Positions 23,600 to 31,839 are shown, counted from the first letter of the stretch. The stretch is 39,314 nt of DNA from Bradyrhizobium sp. (GCF_030697065.1 NZ_JAUYQU010000199.1:1-39314), one strand, 5' to 3'. The notes: generated by a model from the sequence alone, not told the origin. Program-made: numbers and translations.

Positions 23600-24696
23600 T
23601 GATGGCAAGATTCACCCGCAGCCTGTTGGTCTCCGCCGCGCTTGCCGCGGCGATTTCGCTGGTGCTGATTCCGGCGCTGACTATTCCCGTATCGGCGCAG
23701 ACTCTATCGCCGACGCCTACCCCAACCCCTACGCCGACACCAACTTACAGCCCGACACCTACCCCGAGTCCGACACCGACTGCTACGCCCACGCCGATCG
23801 GTTCCGGTTCCAGCGCGGACTCAGTCAAGGACCTGGCCAAGCAACGCTTCAACCAGATGATCACCAACCGGGTGCTCGGCACGGTGCTGCTCGGCGTCAA
23901 CGAGCAGGTCAATTGCGGCGATTGCGTCAGCGCGTTCGGCTCCGCCGGATCGTTCTCGGCCGGCATTCACGGCCGCAAGAACCTGACGTCCAATTTGGCG
24001 CTGCTGGCGGGCATCGCCTACGCCCAGTACGACGAAGGAGGCTACAGCGTCACCAGTGCGCCGATCGGCGCCTTCGCGCTGCGTTACGATTTCACCGACT
24101 GGGGATCGTCACGGCCGTTCTTCGACATCGGCGCCATATTGTCGCCGTTCCAGAAGGTGCGCTACCGCCGCAGCTACCAGACCAGCCTCGGCCCGGTGTC
24201 GCTCGACAGCGAAACCACGAGCGAAAATTACGGCGTCTACGGGCGCGCGGGCTGGATCAGCCGGCTGTCGCCGCGCGATGAGGTCGCAGCCTCTGTCGAG
24301 GTCTGGCAGATGTGGCAGCGGGTCAAGGGTTACACCGACCCGGCCAGCGTGGCTTTCAACCCGTTCGACGCAAACGTCGCCACCGGCACCGACAAGGCCA
24401 CCCTGGTCAAGATCGGCGGCCAGTGGACGCATCTTTGGGGCAACAGCATCGAGACCAATATCAACGGCGGCTTCGTGCATTCCTTCGCGACCAGCTCAGG
24501 GATCGTCGCCACCGTCACCGGCGAGGGCACCGTGGTGCCGACCATCGGCAGCCAGAGTTGGTTCGAATATGGCGGCCGGGTCGGCTATCGCATCAGCAAG
24601 GGCTGGATCGCCGACCTATTCCTCAACGGCACCGCCGGCCCGCAGCCGGTCGGCAACACCTTGCACGGCGGCGTCGGTCTGCGGATCACTTACTAG
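23599..24696 (+). CDS. Outer-membrane beta-barrel protein with Thr-Pro linker (autotransporter-like)
   Basis: The 365-residue product has a signal peptide ending at VSA-QTL near residue 34, a 30-residue Thr/Ser-Pro repeat (residues 37-66), and a helix-like linker (DLAKQRFNQMITNRVLG). The remaining ~250 residues are alternating hydrophobic and polar strands typical of an autotransporter-type barrel: NLALLAGIAYAQYDE, AFALRYDFTDWG, NYGVYGRAGWISR, FEYGGRVGYRI. It ends HGGVGLRITY with a terminal aromatic residue, as required for barrel insertion by BAM. No passenger domain precedes the barrel. The ATG overlaps the FecR-domain gene stop, so the secreted FecR protein could be its periplasmic or surface partner. 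Confidence 0.75.
   Translation: MMARFTRSLLVSAALAAAISLVLIPALTIPVSAQTLSPTPTPTPTPTPTYSPTPTPSPTPTATPTPIGSGSSADSVKDLAKQRFNQMITNRVLGTVLLGVNEQVNCGDCVSAFGSAGSFSAGIHGRKNLTSNLALLAGIAYAQYDEGGYSVTSAPIGAFALRYDFTDWGSSRPFFDIGAILSPFQKVRYRRSYQTSLGPVSLDSETTSENYGVYGRAGWISRLSPRDEVAASVEVWQMWQRVKGYTDPASVAFNPFDANVATGTDKATLVKIGGQWTHLWGNSIETNINGGFVHSFATSSGIVATVTGEGTVVPTIGSQSWFEYGGRVGYRISKGWIADLFLNGTAGPQPVGNTLHGGVGLRITY
23707..23796 (+). repeat. Thr-Pro coding microrepeat
   Basis: Ninety bases of imperfect 6-bp repeats (variants of ACNCCN) encode 30 residues alternating Thr or Ser with Pro, broken by Tyr and Ala. It forms an extended spacer between the signal peptide and the barrel domain. The codons for the same dipeptide vary, so the repeat is kept at protein rather than DNA level. 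Confidence 0.85.
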
Positions 24697-24738
24697 CCGC
24701 GTGCGTGTATTCGAACCGCCTGCCGCCATTCAGCGCCG

Positions 24739-25044
24739 TTACCGGGAATTGGTACCCGTGTCCCGCCTGTTGGCCGGGATATGCTTGGTGAAAATCCGCA
24801 CCATGGCGCCCTTCACGGGCCTGACGTCGTCGAACAGCCTGGACGCAATCCCTTCGATGACGTCGCGATACTCGAGAAACTGCCCCTGCCTTGCCGTGCT
24901 GGGCGAGCCGCGCACGCCCGCGAGTTCGTCCATCGCGGCATCGCTGATCTGGCAATCAACCGTCACGCCGTCGTTGAGCATGGTAAATCCGAACGCCAGG
25001 CGTTCGTCGTCATACCCTACAATGCGACCACGCGTCAGCGGCAT
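24739..25044 (-). CDS. DUF1488 family protein
   Basis: The 101-residue protein matches my memory of the DUF1488 family in rhizobia: PLTRGRIVGYDDERLAFGFT, then VDCQISDAAMDELAG, and a C-terminal VRIFTKHI. Members are small soluble proteins of unknown function. ATG 25044 is chosen; GGGAA lies about 10 nt upstream. An in-frame GTG at 25062 would add six residues. The gene stands between the convergent barrel gene and the cupin gene, with which it shares direction. Confidence 0.7.
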   Translation of the reverse strand: MPLTRGRIVGYDDERLAFGFTMLNDGVTVDCQISDAAMDELAGVRGSPSTARQGQFLEYRDVIEGIASRLFDDVRPVKGAMVRIFTKHIPANRRDTGTNSR

Positions 25045-25128
25045 CGAACGGTTCCCTGTCACCCGCCGCGGCGCGGCAAAAGAGCGGACTCCAGCGACAA
25101 GCGTGATGCGCTCGCGCGAGGAATGGGG

Positions 25129-25650
25129 TCACTTCGCCTCGGCCGGATCGCGATGCACCGGATCGATCCACAGCACGGTTTCCGGCTTTTCCACCGGTTC
25201 GATATCGAGATTGATGGCGACCGCCTGACCGTCGCTGCGCACCAGCACGCATTCCAGCAACTCGTCCGGGCTGGCGTTGATCTCCTGATGCGGCACATAG
25301 GGCGGAATGAAAATGAAGTCGCCGGGCCCCGCTTCCGCGGTGAACTGCAACTGCTCGCCCCAGCGCATCCGCGCCTTGCCCTTGACGACAAAGATGATGC
25401 TTTCGAGGTGGCCGTGATGATGCGCGCCGGTCTTGGCGTCCGGCTTGATGGTCACGGTGCCGGCCCACAATTTCTGCGCGCCGACGCGCGCGAAGTTGAT
25501 CGCGGCCTTGCGATCCATGCCGGCGGTCGAAGGCACGTTGGGATCGAGCTGATCGCCGGGAATGACGCGAACACCGTCGTGCTTCCAGCGCTCCGCGTCG
25601 CCGGGCTCGTGCGAATGACCCGTATGGGTATGGTCGTGGTGGCCTGTCAT
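25129..25650 (-). CDS. Cupin-domain protein with His-rich N-terminus
   Basis: The 173-residue protein contains one cupin barrel: motif 1 around TGAHHHGHLESIIFVVKGKA (metal-binding His and Glu) and motif 2 in GPGDFIFIPPYVPHQEIN. The first 20 residues (GHHDHTHTGHSHEPGD) hold seven histidines and could bind divalent metal, either as a reservoir or to load the cupin. Cupins of this type are often dioxygenases, isomerases or sugar-binding proteins; the substrate is not evident. The ATG has GGAAAG about 8 nt upstream. It is divergent from the CsbD gene, and the EcfG-type promoter between them points away from this gene. Confidence 0.82.
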   Translation of the reverse strand: MTGHHDHTHTGHSHEPGDAERWKHDGVRVIPGDQLDPNVPSTAGMDRKAAINFARVGAQKLWAGTVTIKPDAKTGAHHHGHLESIIFVVKGKARMRWGEQLQFTAEAGPGDFIFIPPYVPHQEINASPDELLECVLVRSDGQAVAINLDIEPVEKPETVLWIDPVHRDPAEAK

Positions 25651-25720
25651 CTTGCCGCTTTCCGTTCACCTTTACCGGCGAACCCTACATAAAACCGTGA
25701 TCGCAAACCAGTCGCGATCA

Positions 25721-25745
25721 GGAACTTTCGCCTCTGGCCCCGGTT
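25721..25745 (+). promoter_or_regulatory. EcfG-type stress promoter of csbD
   Basis: GGAAC (25721-25725), 17 nt, GTT (25743-25745), 33 nt upstream of the CsbD ATG. The orientation and spacing match the EcfG consensus GGAAC-N16/17-(C)GTT; the base before GTT is G. CsbD genes are typical general-stress regulon members, which supports the call. Confidence 0.7.
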
Positions 25746-25777
25746 ACCCCGGCGAAGCTTAACAGAGGAGAGTCATC

Positions 25778-25993
25778 ATGGGTGCGACCACCGACAAGGT
25801 CAAAGGTACTGCCAACGAGGCCATCGGCAATGCCAAGCAGGGTATTGGCGAAGCCGTCGGCTCCGACAAGCTGAAGGGCGAAGGCGCGATCCAAGAGGTC
25901 AAGGGCAAGGGCCAGCAGGCGCTGGGCGATGCCAAGGAGGCCACCAAGGACGCCGTCAACAAGGCCGCCGACGCCGCCAACAAAAACCTCTGA
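25778..25993 (+). CDS. CsbD family stress protein
   Basis: This 71-residue hydrophilic protein is rich in Lys, Ala and Gly, with the CsbD pattern: [40 protein letters not shown], then Ala/Lys-rich helical repeats. CsbD proteins accumulate in general stress and stationary phase; their molecular role is unknown. It has an excellent ribosome-binding site (GAGGAG 7-12 nt before the ATG), an EcfG-type promoter upstream and an intrinsic terminator downstream, forming a compact one-gene unit. Confidence 0.92.
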   Translation: MGATTDKVKGTANEAIGNAKQGIGEAVGSDKLKGEGAIQEVKGKGQQALGDAKEATKDAVNKAADAANKNL

Positions 25994-26015
25994 TCGACGC
26001 AAATTGATCAACTGC

Positions 26016-26046
26016 GAAAGACCGGTCCCCTGGGCCGGTCTTTTTC
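26016..26046 (+). terminator. Intrinsic terminator of csbD
   Basis: GAAAGACCGG and CCGGTCTTT form a stem (left arm from 26016, right arm 26035-26043) with a short C/G-rich loop, followed by TTTTT at 26041-26045. It lies 22 nt after the CsbD stop. The A-rich left arm could allow weaker function for the opposing FKBP gene. Confidence 0.85.
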
Positions 26047-26076
26047 GTGCCTCCCCGCCAGGGACAGCGTTATGCC

Positions 26077-26532
26077 CTACTTCACGCCGAGCAGTTCGAC
26101 TTCAAACATCAAGGTCGCGTTCGGCGGAATCACACCTCCGGCGCCCCGCGCGCCATAACCCAGCGCTGGCGGAATGATGAGGGTGCGTTTGCCACCGACC
26201 TTCATGGTGGCGACGCCTTCATCCCAGCCTGCGATGACCTGGCGCTGCCCGATCGGAAATTCGAACGGCTCGTTGCGATCGACCGAACTGTCGAACTTCT
26301 TGCCCTTCTGACCATTTTCGTAGAGCCATCCCGTGTAATGCATGACGCAGATCTGGCCCGGCTTCGGCGAAGCGCCCGAGCCGACCGCGCTGTCCGATAT
26401 CTGCAATCCCGATGCTGTGGTCATGGTTTTTCCTGCGGTCTGGGCCGCTGCTGTGATTGGCCCGGCTGTTGCGGCGATAGCCAGGGCAAAGGCCGATACG
26501 ATCATTAGTGTGGCGCGCTGGAGACGTCGCAT
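26077..26532 (-). CDS. FKBP-type peptidyl-prolyl cis-trans isomerase, exported
   Basis: The 151-residue protein has a signal peptide ([20 protein letters not shown], probable cleavage at AAA-QTA). A single FKBP domain follows: [20 protein letters not shown], then [37 protein letters not shown] and [16 protein letters not shown]. The active-site Tyr, Phe, Asp, Val and Trp positions of FKBP12-type domains are present. It would help fold periplasmic proteins by isomerising prolyl bonds. ATG 26532 is preferred because GGAAGGAT lies 10-17 nt upstream; a TTG at 26556 also opens the frame. Confidence 0.9.
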   Translation of the reverse strand: MRRLQRATLMIVSAFALAIAATAGPITAAAQTAGKTMTTASGLQISDSAVGSGASPKPGQICVMHYTGWLYENGQKGKKFDSSVDRNEPFEFPIGQRQVIAGWDEGVATMKVGGKRTLIIPPALGYGARGAGGVIPPNATLMFEVELLGVK

Positions 26533-26607
26533 TCCCCGGATATCCTTCCCTTGCAAGTCGGACCGTGTCTAGCCCAACGGCGCGGCCGCATCCAGCCCAT
26601 GCATCGC

Positions 26608-26639
26608 AAAAAAATGCCGGGCTGGAAGTGCAGCCCGGC
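26608..26639 (-). terminator. Intrinsic terminator of the transglutaminase-like gene
   Basis: GCCGGGCT (26616-26623) pairs perfectly with AGCCCGGC (26632-26639). On the minus strand it is followed by a T-run (complement of the seven A at 26608-26614). It lies 23 nt beyond the stop of the transglutaminase-like gene. Confidence 0.85.
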
Positions 26640-26661
26640 GGTCTACCGATCCTCCGGCTAA

Positions 26662-27495
26662 TCACGCCGCTCGCGATACCTGACCCGGCGCCGTCACCTC
26701 CTCGCTGATCACGGTAAACCTCGCCAGTTGCGCGGTACCGAAGGCGGTGGAGATCGCGACGTCGGCGGCGTCGCGACCGCGCGCCATCACAATGCGGCCG
26801 ATGCGGGGATGGTTGTGCCGCGCATCGAACGTATACCAGCGGCCGTCGAGATAGGCTTCGAACCAGGCGGAGAAATCCATCGGCGCGGGATCGGCGGGAA
26901 CGCCGATGTCGCCGAGATAGCCGGTGCAGTAGCGCGCCGGAATGTTCATGCAGCGGCACAGCGTGACGGCAAGATGCGCGAAGTCGCGGCAGACACCGAC
27001 CTGCTCGGCGTGACCTTCCGACGCCGTGCGGTCGCAGCGGGCGTGGCGATAGCCGAAGGCGATGCGTTGATGCGCATAGTCGCAGATCGCCTGCACGCGC
27101 TGCCAGCCCGGCACGACATTGCCGAACAGCGACCATGCGAGATCGGAAAGTTTCTGGGTATCGCAGTAGCGGCTGCCCAGGAGATAGACCAGCACGTCGT
27201 CGGGAAGATCGCCAACCTCAATCTGCCGCGCATCGGGCACAACTTCGTCCGGCAGCCCGCTGTCGGAAATCAGAAACTCGTTGCGGATCTCGATCAGGCC
27301 GGGCGGCGCAATGATGCGGGTGCAGATATTGCCGAAGGTGTCGACATAGTCGCGCGAAGCCACTTCAGGAAAGAACTCGATCCTGTGGTCGCTCAACAGA
27401 TCTTTTGTCCGGGCCGGTTCAATGCTGAGCATCAGCGCCATCGGCGTGTTCTGGAAGCATTGAAAGGCGATTTCGTAGCCCGCGCGAATTTCCAC
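26662..27495 (-). CDS. Transglutaminase-like (cysteine-protease fold) protein
   Basis: The 277-residue protein has an N-terminal beta domain and a C-terminal transglutaminase core. The nucleophile is Cys169 in EQVGVCRDFAHLAV; the third-triad Asp is Asp224 in RWYTFDARHN. The histidine of the usual DFHAWFEAYL motif is replaced by Ser209 (DFSAWFEAYL), and the nearest alternatives are His227 and His229. The C-terminal GRDAADVAISTAFG is typical of this bacterial subfamily. Members may be peptidases or amidases acting on peptides; substrates are unknown. The start is GTG 27495, supported by AAGGAGA 8-14 nt upstream. A terminator follows the gene. Confidence 0.83.
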   Translation of the reverse strand: MEIRAGYEIAFQCFQNTPMALMLSIEPARTKDLLSDHRIEFFPEVASRDYVDTFGNICTRIIAPPGLIEIRNEFLISDSGLPDEVVPDARQIEVGDLPDDVLVYLLGSRYCDTQKLSDLAWSLFGNVVPGWQRVQAICDYAHQRIAFGYRHARCDRTASEGHAEQVGVCRDFAHLAVTLCRCMNIPARYCTGYLGDIGVPADPAPMDFSAWFEAYLDGRWYTFDARHNHPRIGRIVMARGRDAADVAISTAFGTAQLARFTVISEEVTAPGQVSRAA

Positions 27496-27827
27496 GTCGT
27501 GTCTCCTTGTCCAGCCCAAATTATGGCAAAACAAGCCGGGAAATCCCCGATCGTTCCGTCAAAAGCCTGATAACAATGCGGAAATTTAGGGCAGCGAAAT
27601 CTGAGCGGCTGCCAGCGCCTGCACGGGTTTTGACCAGGCGCGCGACTTGCGCACTTCTTCATCACGATGCTGTTGACGTCTCCGGCTCCTCATCCGCCGA
27701 GCCGCATCTGCTCTGATCTTGCGTCGTCGCTGCCGCGCAAAAAGTTCATCTCGTGCGGGATGCAGCGCCAGAAAAGGCGGCGGGATATCCCGCCGCCCCC
27801 TTCAAACCAGCTAGGTCCAGCGCGACG
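27496..27827. other. 332-bp gap between katE and the transglutaminase-like gene
   Basis: No credible gene was found on either strand. It holds the katE terminator at 27771-27797 and the ribosome-binding site of the transglutaminase-like gene. A GTTCC at 27559-27563 has no GTT partner at the EcfG spacing. Confidence 0.6.
27771..27797 (-). terminator. Intrinsic terminator of katE
   Basis: GGCGGCGGG (27776-27784) pairs perfectly with CCCGCCGCC (27789-27797) around an ATAT loop. The minus strand continues with TTTTC. It begins 31 nt past the catalase stop. Confidence 0.85.
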
Positions 27828-29957
27828 CTACTTCATCTTGACGCCGGGCTCGCGGGCCCAGACCCGCAATTGGCCGAGCTTATCGATAAAGGCTGTGGCA
27901 TCTTTTGCCCGCCCCAGTGGAACGAAGCCTTCGTCGATATCCGCTTCGGCAATGCCGGCTTTTTCGAACAGCGGCGTCGCCGCCTCCACATGGCCAATGA
28001 ACTTGCAGTGCGCGAACGCGTCGGCGACGAAATCGCGGGCCGTATGCTCCTGCAGCAGATCGTCCATTGCGGCCGCGCCCGGCAGCAGCGCGACCGCGTC
28101 GTACAGCACCGAAGGGGCGCCATCGATCATCTGGTCGGCCTCGATCCAGCTGCCGTCGCTGGCCTTGGCGCCGCCGACCTTCGGCGCGATGATTTCGAAG
28201 CTGGCGCCTGCCTTGTCGAGGGCCTTTTGCAGCGCCTTCAACAGCGCGGCGTCGGTGCCGTCGGTGACGAGAATGCCGAGCTTGCGGCCTTCGAAACGCT
28301 GCGGCCCGTTCTCGACGATGCTGAGCTTCGTCGACGGGTCGAGATCCTGCCGGGTCGGCATCGCCGCATCGGCCGGCTTCGGCATCGCGTTCAGCCCGAG
28401 GCCGGTAGCGACCTTGTTGGCGAGCGTCTCATCGATATTGAGCAGATGCGACACCATCCGCTCCCGGATCACGGATGTCTTCACCTTGCTGAGTTCGAAG
28501 ATCAGCGCGCTGGCGATGTGACGTTGCTCGCCGCGGGTCTGGCTGACGAAGAACTGCCGCGCCTGGCTATAGTGATCGGCGAAGCTTTCCGCACGCAACC
28601 GGCGCTTGGCGCCCTGTTCGACATCCGGAAACGGCGTGAAGCCGCGCTTTGGCGACTCACGCGGGCCTTCGCCGAACGAGTTCGGCTGATAATTGACGCG
28701 GCCGACCGGATTGCGCATCGCCATGTGACCGTCCTGCTGGAAATGGGCAAACGGGCATTTCGGCGCATTGATCGGGATGTGGGTAAAGTTCGGGCTGCCG
28801 AGCCGCTTCAACTGGGTGTCGAGATACGAGAAGTTGCGGCCCTGCAACAGCGGATCGTTAGAGAAGTCGATCCCGGGCGGCACGTTCTGGGTCATGAAAG
28901 CGACCTGTTCGGTCTCGGCAAAGAAATTGTCGGGCATCCGGTCGAGCACCAGGCGGCCGACCGGGATGGGCGGCAGCATCTCTTCCGGTATGAGCTTGGT
29001 CGGATCGAGCACATCGAACTCGAAGTTGTCGGCGAAGGCCTGGTCGAACAACTGAAACTGCAGCTCCCATTCCGGAAAATTGCCGGTCTGGATCGCGGTC
29101 CAGAGATCGCGACGGTGAAAATCGGGATCAGCACCATTGATCTTGACCGCCTCGTTCCACAATACCGATTGCAGGCCGAGCTTCGGCTTCCAGTGAAATT
29201 TAACGAACGTCGATTCGCCCCTGGCATTGATCATGCGGAAAGTATGGACGCCAAATCCCTCCATGAAGCGGAACGAGCGCGGGATGGCGCGGTCCGACAT
29301 CACCCACATGATCATGTGCATGCTTTCGGGCGTCAGGCTGATGAAATCCCAGAAATTGTCGTGCGCCGACTGCGCCTGCGGAAAGGCGCTGTCCGGCTCC
29401 TCCTTGACGGCATGCACCATGTCCGGAAATTTGATGGCGTCCTGGATGAAGAAAACCGGGATATTGTTGCCGACGAGGTCCCAGTTGCCTTCCTGGGTGT
29501 AGAGCTTGACGGCAAAGCCGCGGACGTCGCGCGCAAGATCGAAAGATCCCTTGCTGCCGGCGACGGTGGAAAACCGAACAAAGGCCGGCGTCCGCTCTCC
29601 GGCGCGCTGAAACAGATCAGCGCGGGTGTACTTCGACAGCGGCTTGTAGTTCTCGAAGAATCCGTGCGCGCCATAGCCACGTGCATGCACTACCCGCTCC
29701 GGTATCCGCTCGTGGTCGAAATGGAAAATCTTCTCGCGGAAGTGGAAGTCTTCGATCAATGTCGGGCCGCGCGGACCGACCTTGAGCGAATTCTGGTCGT
29801 CCGAGACCGTGCCGCCCTGCGCGGTGGTCAGCACCGGCGTATCGCCCTGCGCGACCTGGTGCAATTCACCGCCCTCGCCGCGGTGCAATTTCTGATCGTG
29901 AATGGTCGCCGTTCCGGCCGCCGCCTTGCCGTTTACGCGCTTGGATGTCTTGGCCAT
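27828..29957 (-). CDS. katE: Large-subunit (clade 2, HPII-type) monofunctional catalase
   Basis: The 709-residue haem catalase converts hydrogen peroxide to water and oxygen. Catalytic His91 lies in [13 protein letters not shown], Asn164 in [16 protein letters not shown], and the proximal haem ligand Tyr in [14 protein letters not shown]. After the catalase core (to about residue 500) comes the extra ~150-residue flavodoxin/GATase1-like domain found only in large-subunit catalases ([20 protein letters not shown]). The N-terminal extension is Lys-rich. ATG 29957 has GGAAA 7-11 nt upstream. Only 45 nt separate this start from a strong terminator at 30003-30033, which leaves little room for its own promoter. 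Confidence 0.95.
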   Translation of the reverse strand: MAKTSKRVNGKAAAGTATIHDQKLHRGEGGELHQVAQGDTPVLTTAQGGTVSDDQNSLKVGPRGPTLIEDFHFREKIFHFDHERIPERVVHARGYGAHGFFENYKPLSKYTRADLFQRAGERTPAFVRFSTVAGSKGSFDLARDVRGFAVKLYTQEGNWDLVGNNIPVFFIQDAIKFPDMVHAVKEEPDSAFPQAQSAHDNFWDFISLTPESMHMIMWVMSDRAIPRSFRFMEGFGVHTFRMINARGESTFVKFHWKPKLGLQSVLWNEAVKINGADPDFHRRDLWTAIQTGNFPEWELQFQLFDQAFADNFEFDVLDPTKLIPEEMLPPIPVGRLVLDRMPDNFFAETEQVAFMTQNVPPGIDFSNDPLLQGRNFSYLDTQLKRLGSPNFTHIPINAPKCPFAHFQQDGHMAMRNPVGRVNYQPNSFGEGPRESPKRGFTPFPDVEQGAKRRLRAESFADHYSQARQFFVSQTRGEQRHIASALIFELSKVKTSVIRERMVSHLLNIDETLANKVATGLGLNAMPKPADAAMPTRQDLDPSTKLSIVENGPQRFEGRKLGILVTDGTDAALLKALQKALDKAGASFEIIAPKVGGAKASDGSWIEADQMIDGAPSVLYDAVALLPGAAAMDDLLQEHTARDFVADAFAHCKFIGHVEAATPLFEKAGIAEADIDEGFVPLGRAKDATAFIDKLGQLRVWAREPGVKMK

Positions 29958-30002
29958 GAAATTTTCCGGTTACATTCTGGATGGAGGAAGAAAACTGGGA
30001 GC

Positions 30003-30033
30003 AAAAAATCCCCCGCGCCAACGCGGGGGATTC
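30003..30033 (-). terminator. Strong intrinsic terminator (or attenuator) just upstream of katE
   Basis: AATCCCCCGCG (30007-30017) pairs perfectly with CGCGGGGGATT (30022-30032) around a 4-nt loop. The minus strand then runs into six T (complement of A 30003-30008). It lies 21 nt after the 22-codon membrane ORF and 45 nt before the katE ATG, all in one direction. Confidence 0.88.
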
Positions 30034-30053
30034 TCGCATCTGGATCCGACGAC

Positions 30054-30122
30054 TTATCGAAGCAGCAGGATCAGAATGATCAGCGGAATCGGGATTCCGA
30101 GCAGCCAAAGAAGAATGGGCAT
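30054..30122 (-). CDS. Tiny hydrophobic membrane protein (22 aa)
   Basis: ATG at 30122 begins a 22-residue protein of sequence MPILLWLLGIPIPLIILILL plus a terminal LR. It is one continuous membrane helix with an IPIP kink and a C-terminal Arg. The evidence that it is real is an excellent ribosome-binding site (AGGAAAGGA 7-15 nt upstream), an intrinsic terminator directly after the stop, and clear similarity to a second tiny gene at 32004-32090 (shared LLWL, GIP, P, I/L pattern). It follows the PhnA-like membrane protein gene by 22 nt and is probably co-transcribed. Function unknown; the alternative is a leader peptide for katE. Confidence 0.72.
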   Translation of the reverse strand: MPILLWLLGIPIPLIILILLLR

Positions 30123-30144
30123 GTGTTTTCCTTTCCTGGTTGAA

Positions 30145-30990
30145 TCAGCGGCGGGCCTTGCGGACCCAGGTGCCATCCCGGAGGCCTCCACCTTCGGTGG
30201 CGGCGAGGCTGGCACAGAACGCACCGAGCAGCAGCGAGGCCGTCAGCCAGAACGCCAGTTGCATGGCGGCCTTGCGTGCAGCATCGATATCGGTCTTGGC
30301 CTCGGTCACGACTTCATTGACGCGCTTTTCCGCGTCGGCTTGACTCAGTCCGGTCCGCGCGGCCACCAGCCGGGCGACATACTGCCGGTCGGCGGGCTTC
30401 AGATCGCCGCCGTTGCGCAAGCTGCCGGTGAACAGCCGCACCATTTCGCCACGAGCATCCTGCGCGTTGGCGGGGTTCGGCGCAGCCGGCGTATCGGCGC
30501 GGAACAGCGTATCGACATAGCCATCCATCGGACCCGACTGTGCCGCAGCCGTCGCAGCACCCTGCGACGCACCCGTTACCGCGCCGCCGAGCAGGCTTGT
30601 CGCCGGGGTCGCCAGCAGCACCGCACCAAGCACGGACGCGAACGCCCAGGCGATGAAGCCGTGCGCGGTGTCGCGGAAGTACACCTCGTCGCTGTGCACG
30701 CCAATCCATCGCGACCGGAGCCGGCCGGCGATATAGCCGCCGAGCGAAGAGGCGATCATGGCGATGACGAGGAGATAGAGGCCGGTGCCGATTTTGAAGG
30801 TGGTCGCCGAGACTCCGGAGCCGCCCCAGGGCGACACCACCGACAATCCGAGCCCGGTGCCGAAGGCGAGCATAACGAGCGTCAATGCACAGCTCACCAC
30901 CGCGCCGGCGGCAACGGCCGGCCACGACACGCCGGCAACAGAGGGTTCACCGGTATCCGGTCCCGGTTGAACAATAACGGTATCAATCAT
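30145..30990 (-). CDS. Multi-spanning membrane protein, PhnA-like (rhizobial annotation)
   Basis: The 281-residue protein has about four membrane spans. Two are near the N-terminus (SWPAVAAGAVVSCALTLVML and TGLYLLVIAMIASSLGGYIA, the latter followed by GRLRSRWIGVHSDEVYFRDT). A third is HGFIAWAFASVLGAVLLATP and a last span lies at the C-terminus (MQLAFWLTASLLLGAFCASL). Between them is a ~100-residue soluble stretch with VARLVAARTGLSQADAEKRV. Rhizobial homologues are often called PhnA-like, without evidence for phosphonate metabolism. ATG 30990 has GGGAGCG 9-15 nt upstream. The tiny membrane gene follows in the same transcript. Confidence 0.7.
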   Translation of the reverse strand: MIDTVIVQPGPDTGEPSVAGVSWPAVAAGAVVSCALTLVMLAFGTGLGLSVVSPWGGSGVSATTFKIGTGLYLLVIAMIASSLGGYIAGRLRSRWIGVHSDEVYFRDTAHGFIAWAFASVLGAVLLATPATSLLGGAVTGASQGAATAAAQSGPMDGYVDTLFRADTPAAPNPANAQDARGEMVRLFTGSLRNGGDLKPADRQYVARLVAARTGLSQADAEKRVNEVVTEAKTDIDAARKAAMQLAFWLTASLLLGAFCASLAATEGGGLRDGTWVRKARR

Positions 30991-31035
30991 CTTCGTGCGC
31001 TCCCAACTGCGATAATTCGCTTCAAGTGCCGCAAC

Positions 31036-31060
31036 AATGAGGAGCGGGAACGTTTGTTCC
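31036..31060 (-). promoter_or_regulatory. Weak EcfG-type promoter candidate of the PhnA-like gene
   Basis: GGAAC (minus, 31060-31056) is followed after 17 nt by ATT instead of GTT (C-ATT). It lies 46 nt before the start codon. GGAAC-GTTT-GTTCC at 31047-31060 is also a perfect inverted repeat covering the -35 element. Confidence 0.35.
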
Positions 31061-31196
31061 AGGAAAGAATGAGTATCCCGGTAGTCGGTGCCGATGGATG
31101 ATCGCATGCGTCAACGGCACGCCCAGCCTCACCGGCCAACGGTTTAAGGCGCACGCGATTCCGCAGAAGTTTTCCACGGCTCAGCTCGATACGCGC

Positions 31197-31220
31197 GCCC
31201 GACGCCATGGTGCGTCGGGC
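31197..31220 (-). terminator. GC-rich hairpin downstream of the YciE/F-like gene
   Basis: GCCCGACGC (31197-31205) pairs with GCGTCGGGC (31212-31220) around a 6-nt loop, 34 nt past the stop of the ferritin-like gene. No T-run follows, so it may be a weak or Rho-assisted terminator. Confidence 0.4.
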
Positions 31221-31254
31221 CGCTTCGATGTGGCGACCCCGCGGGTGGGGTGGG

Positions 31255-31764
31255 TCAGCTCGCCGCCTTGCGGTTGACGCCCTTGCGCAGCGCCACGGTG
31301 TTGAGCTTGGTGTTCGCGGCCTTTTCCTCGTTCAGGTTGGTCGTCAGAAACCGGACGATATCGTCATGCCCGAGTTCTTCCGCCCACGCGATCAGCGTGC
31401 CGTAACGGGCGATTTCGTAATGTTCGACCGCCTGCGCATTGGCAACGATGGCGGCATCGAGCACGGACTTGTCCTCGATCTCGCCGGCGGTAGCGTCGGA
31501 TTCCTTGATCAATCCATCGATCGCCGGACAATTGGTGCCGGAAGGTGTATGGCCGAGTTTCTTGAACACCTGGTCCAGCCGCTCGATCTGCTTGCTGGTT
31601 TCTTCCAGATGCAGTTTCAGACCCTGCGCGAGATCGCGATTGGTTGCCTGATCGATCATCTTCGGCAGCGCCTTGGTGATCTGCTGCTCGGCGTAGTAGA
31701 TGTCCTGCAGGCCGTGAAGCAACAGGTCGTCCATCGTCTTGATGTCTTTTGAAAAGAAGCCCAC
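31255..31764 (-). CDS. YciE/YciF ferritin-like (DUF892) stress protein
   Basis: The 169-residue protein is all-helical and belongs to the YciE/YciF DUF892 family of ferritin-like di-iron proteins. Visible helices with metal-ligand residues include DLLLHGLQDIYYAEQQI, LKLHLEETSKQIERLDQVF, AQAVEHYEIARYGTLIAWAE and ending NLNEEKAANTKLN. GTG 31764 is chosen over the ATG at 31776: GGAGGATGAC immediately precedes the GTG, and the product then begins MGFFSKDIKTMDDL as in homologues. An EcfG-type promoter lies 51 nt upstream. Members respond to osmotic and general stress; an enzymatic role is not established. Confidence 0.9.
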   Translation of the reverse strand: MGFFSKDIKTMDDLLLHGLQDIYYAEQQITKALPKMIDQATNRDLAQGLKLHLEETSKQIERLDQVFKKLGHTPSGTNCPAIDGLIKESDATAGEIEDKSVLDAAIVANAQAVEHYEIARYGTLIAWAEELGHDDIVRFLTTNLNEEKAANTKLNTVALRKGVNRKAAS

Positions 31765-31814
31765 GTCATCCTCCATGAGAGCTTGGAACCCGCGACAGGC
31801 GGTTTCGACAGCAC

Positions 31815-31839
31815 AACATTTGCAGCAAGGAGGAGTTCC
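31815..31839 (-). promoter_or_regulatory. EcfG-type stress promoter of the YciE/F-like gene
   Basis: GGAAC (31839-31835), 17 nt, GTT (31817-31815) on the minus strand, with GTT 51 nt before the GTG start. The base before GTT is T. Spacing equals the other five sites in the window. Confidence 0.65.

Noticed and set aside
23707..23796. Possible CRISPR or satellite array
   Set aside because: The short repeats are codons for Thr-Pro dipeptides inside a coding frame, with no spacer structure.
27753..30143. 796-codon plus-strand open frame antisense to katE
   Set aside because: The catalase on the other strand has all catalytic motifs and a terminator. The antisense product has no recognisable domain.
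31765..31776. ATG 31776 as start of the YciE/F-like protein
   Set aside because: The bases after it (GGAGGATGAC) are an ideal ribosome-binding site for GTG 31764, and homologues start with MGxFSKDIKTMDDL.
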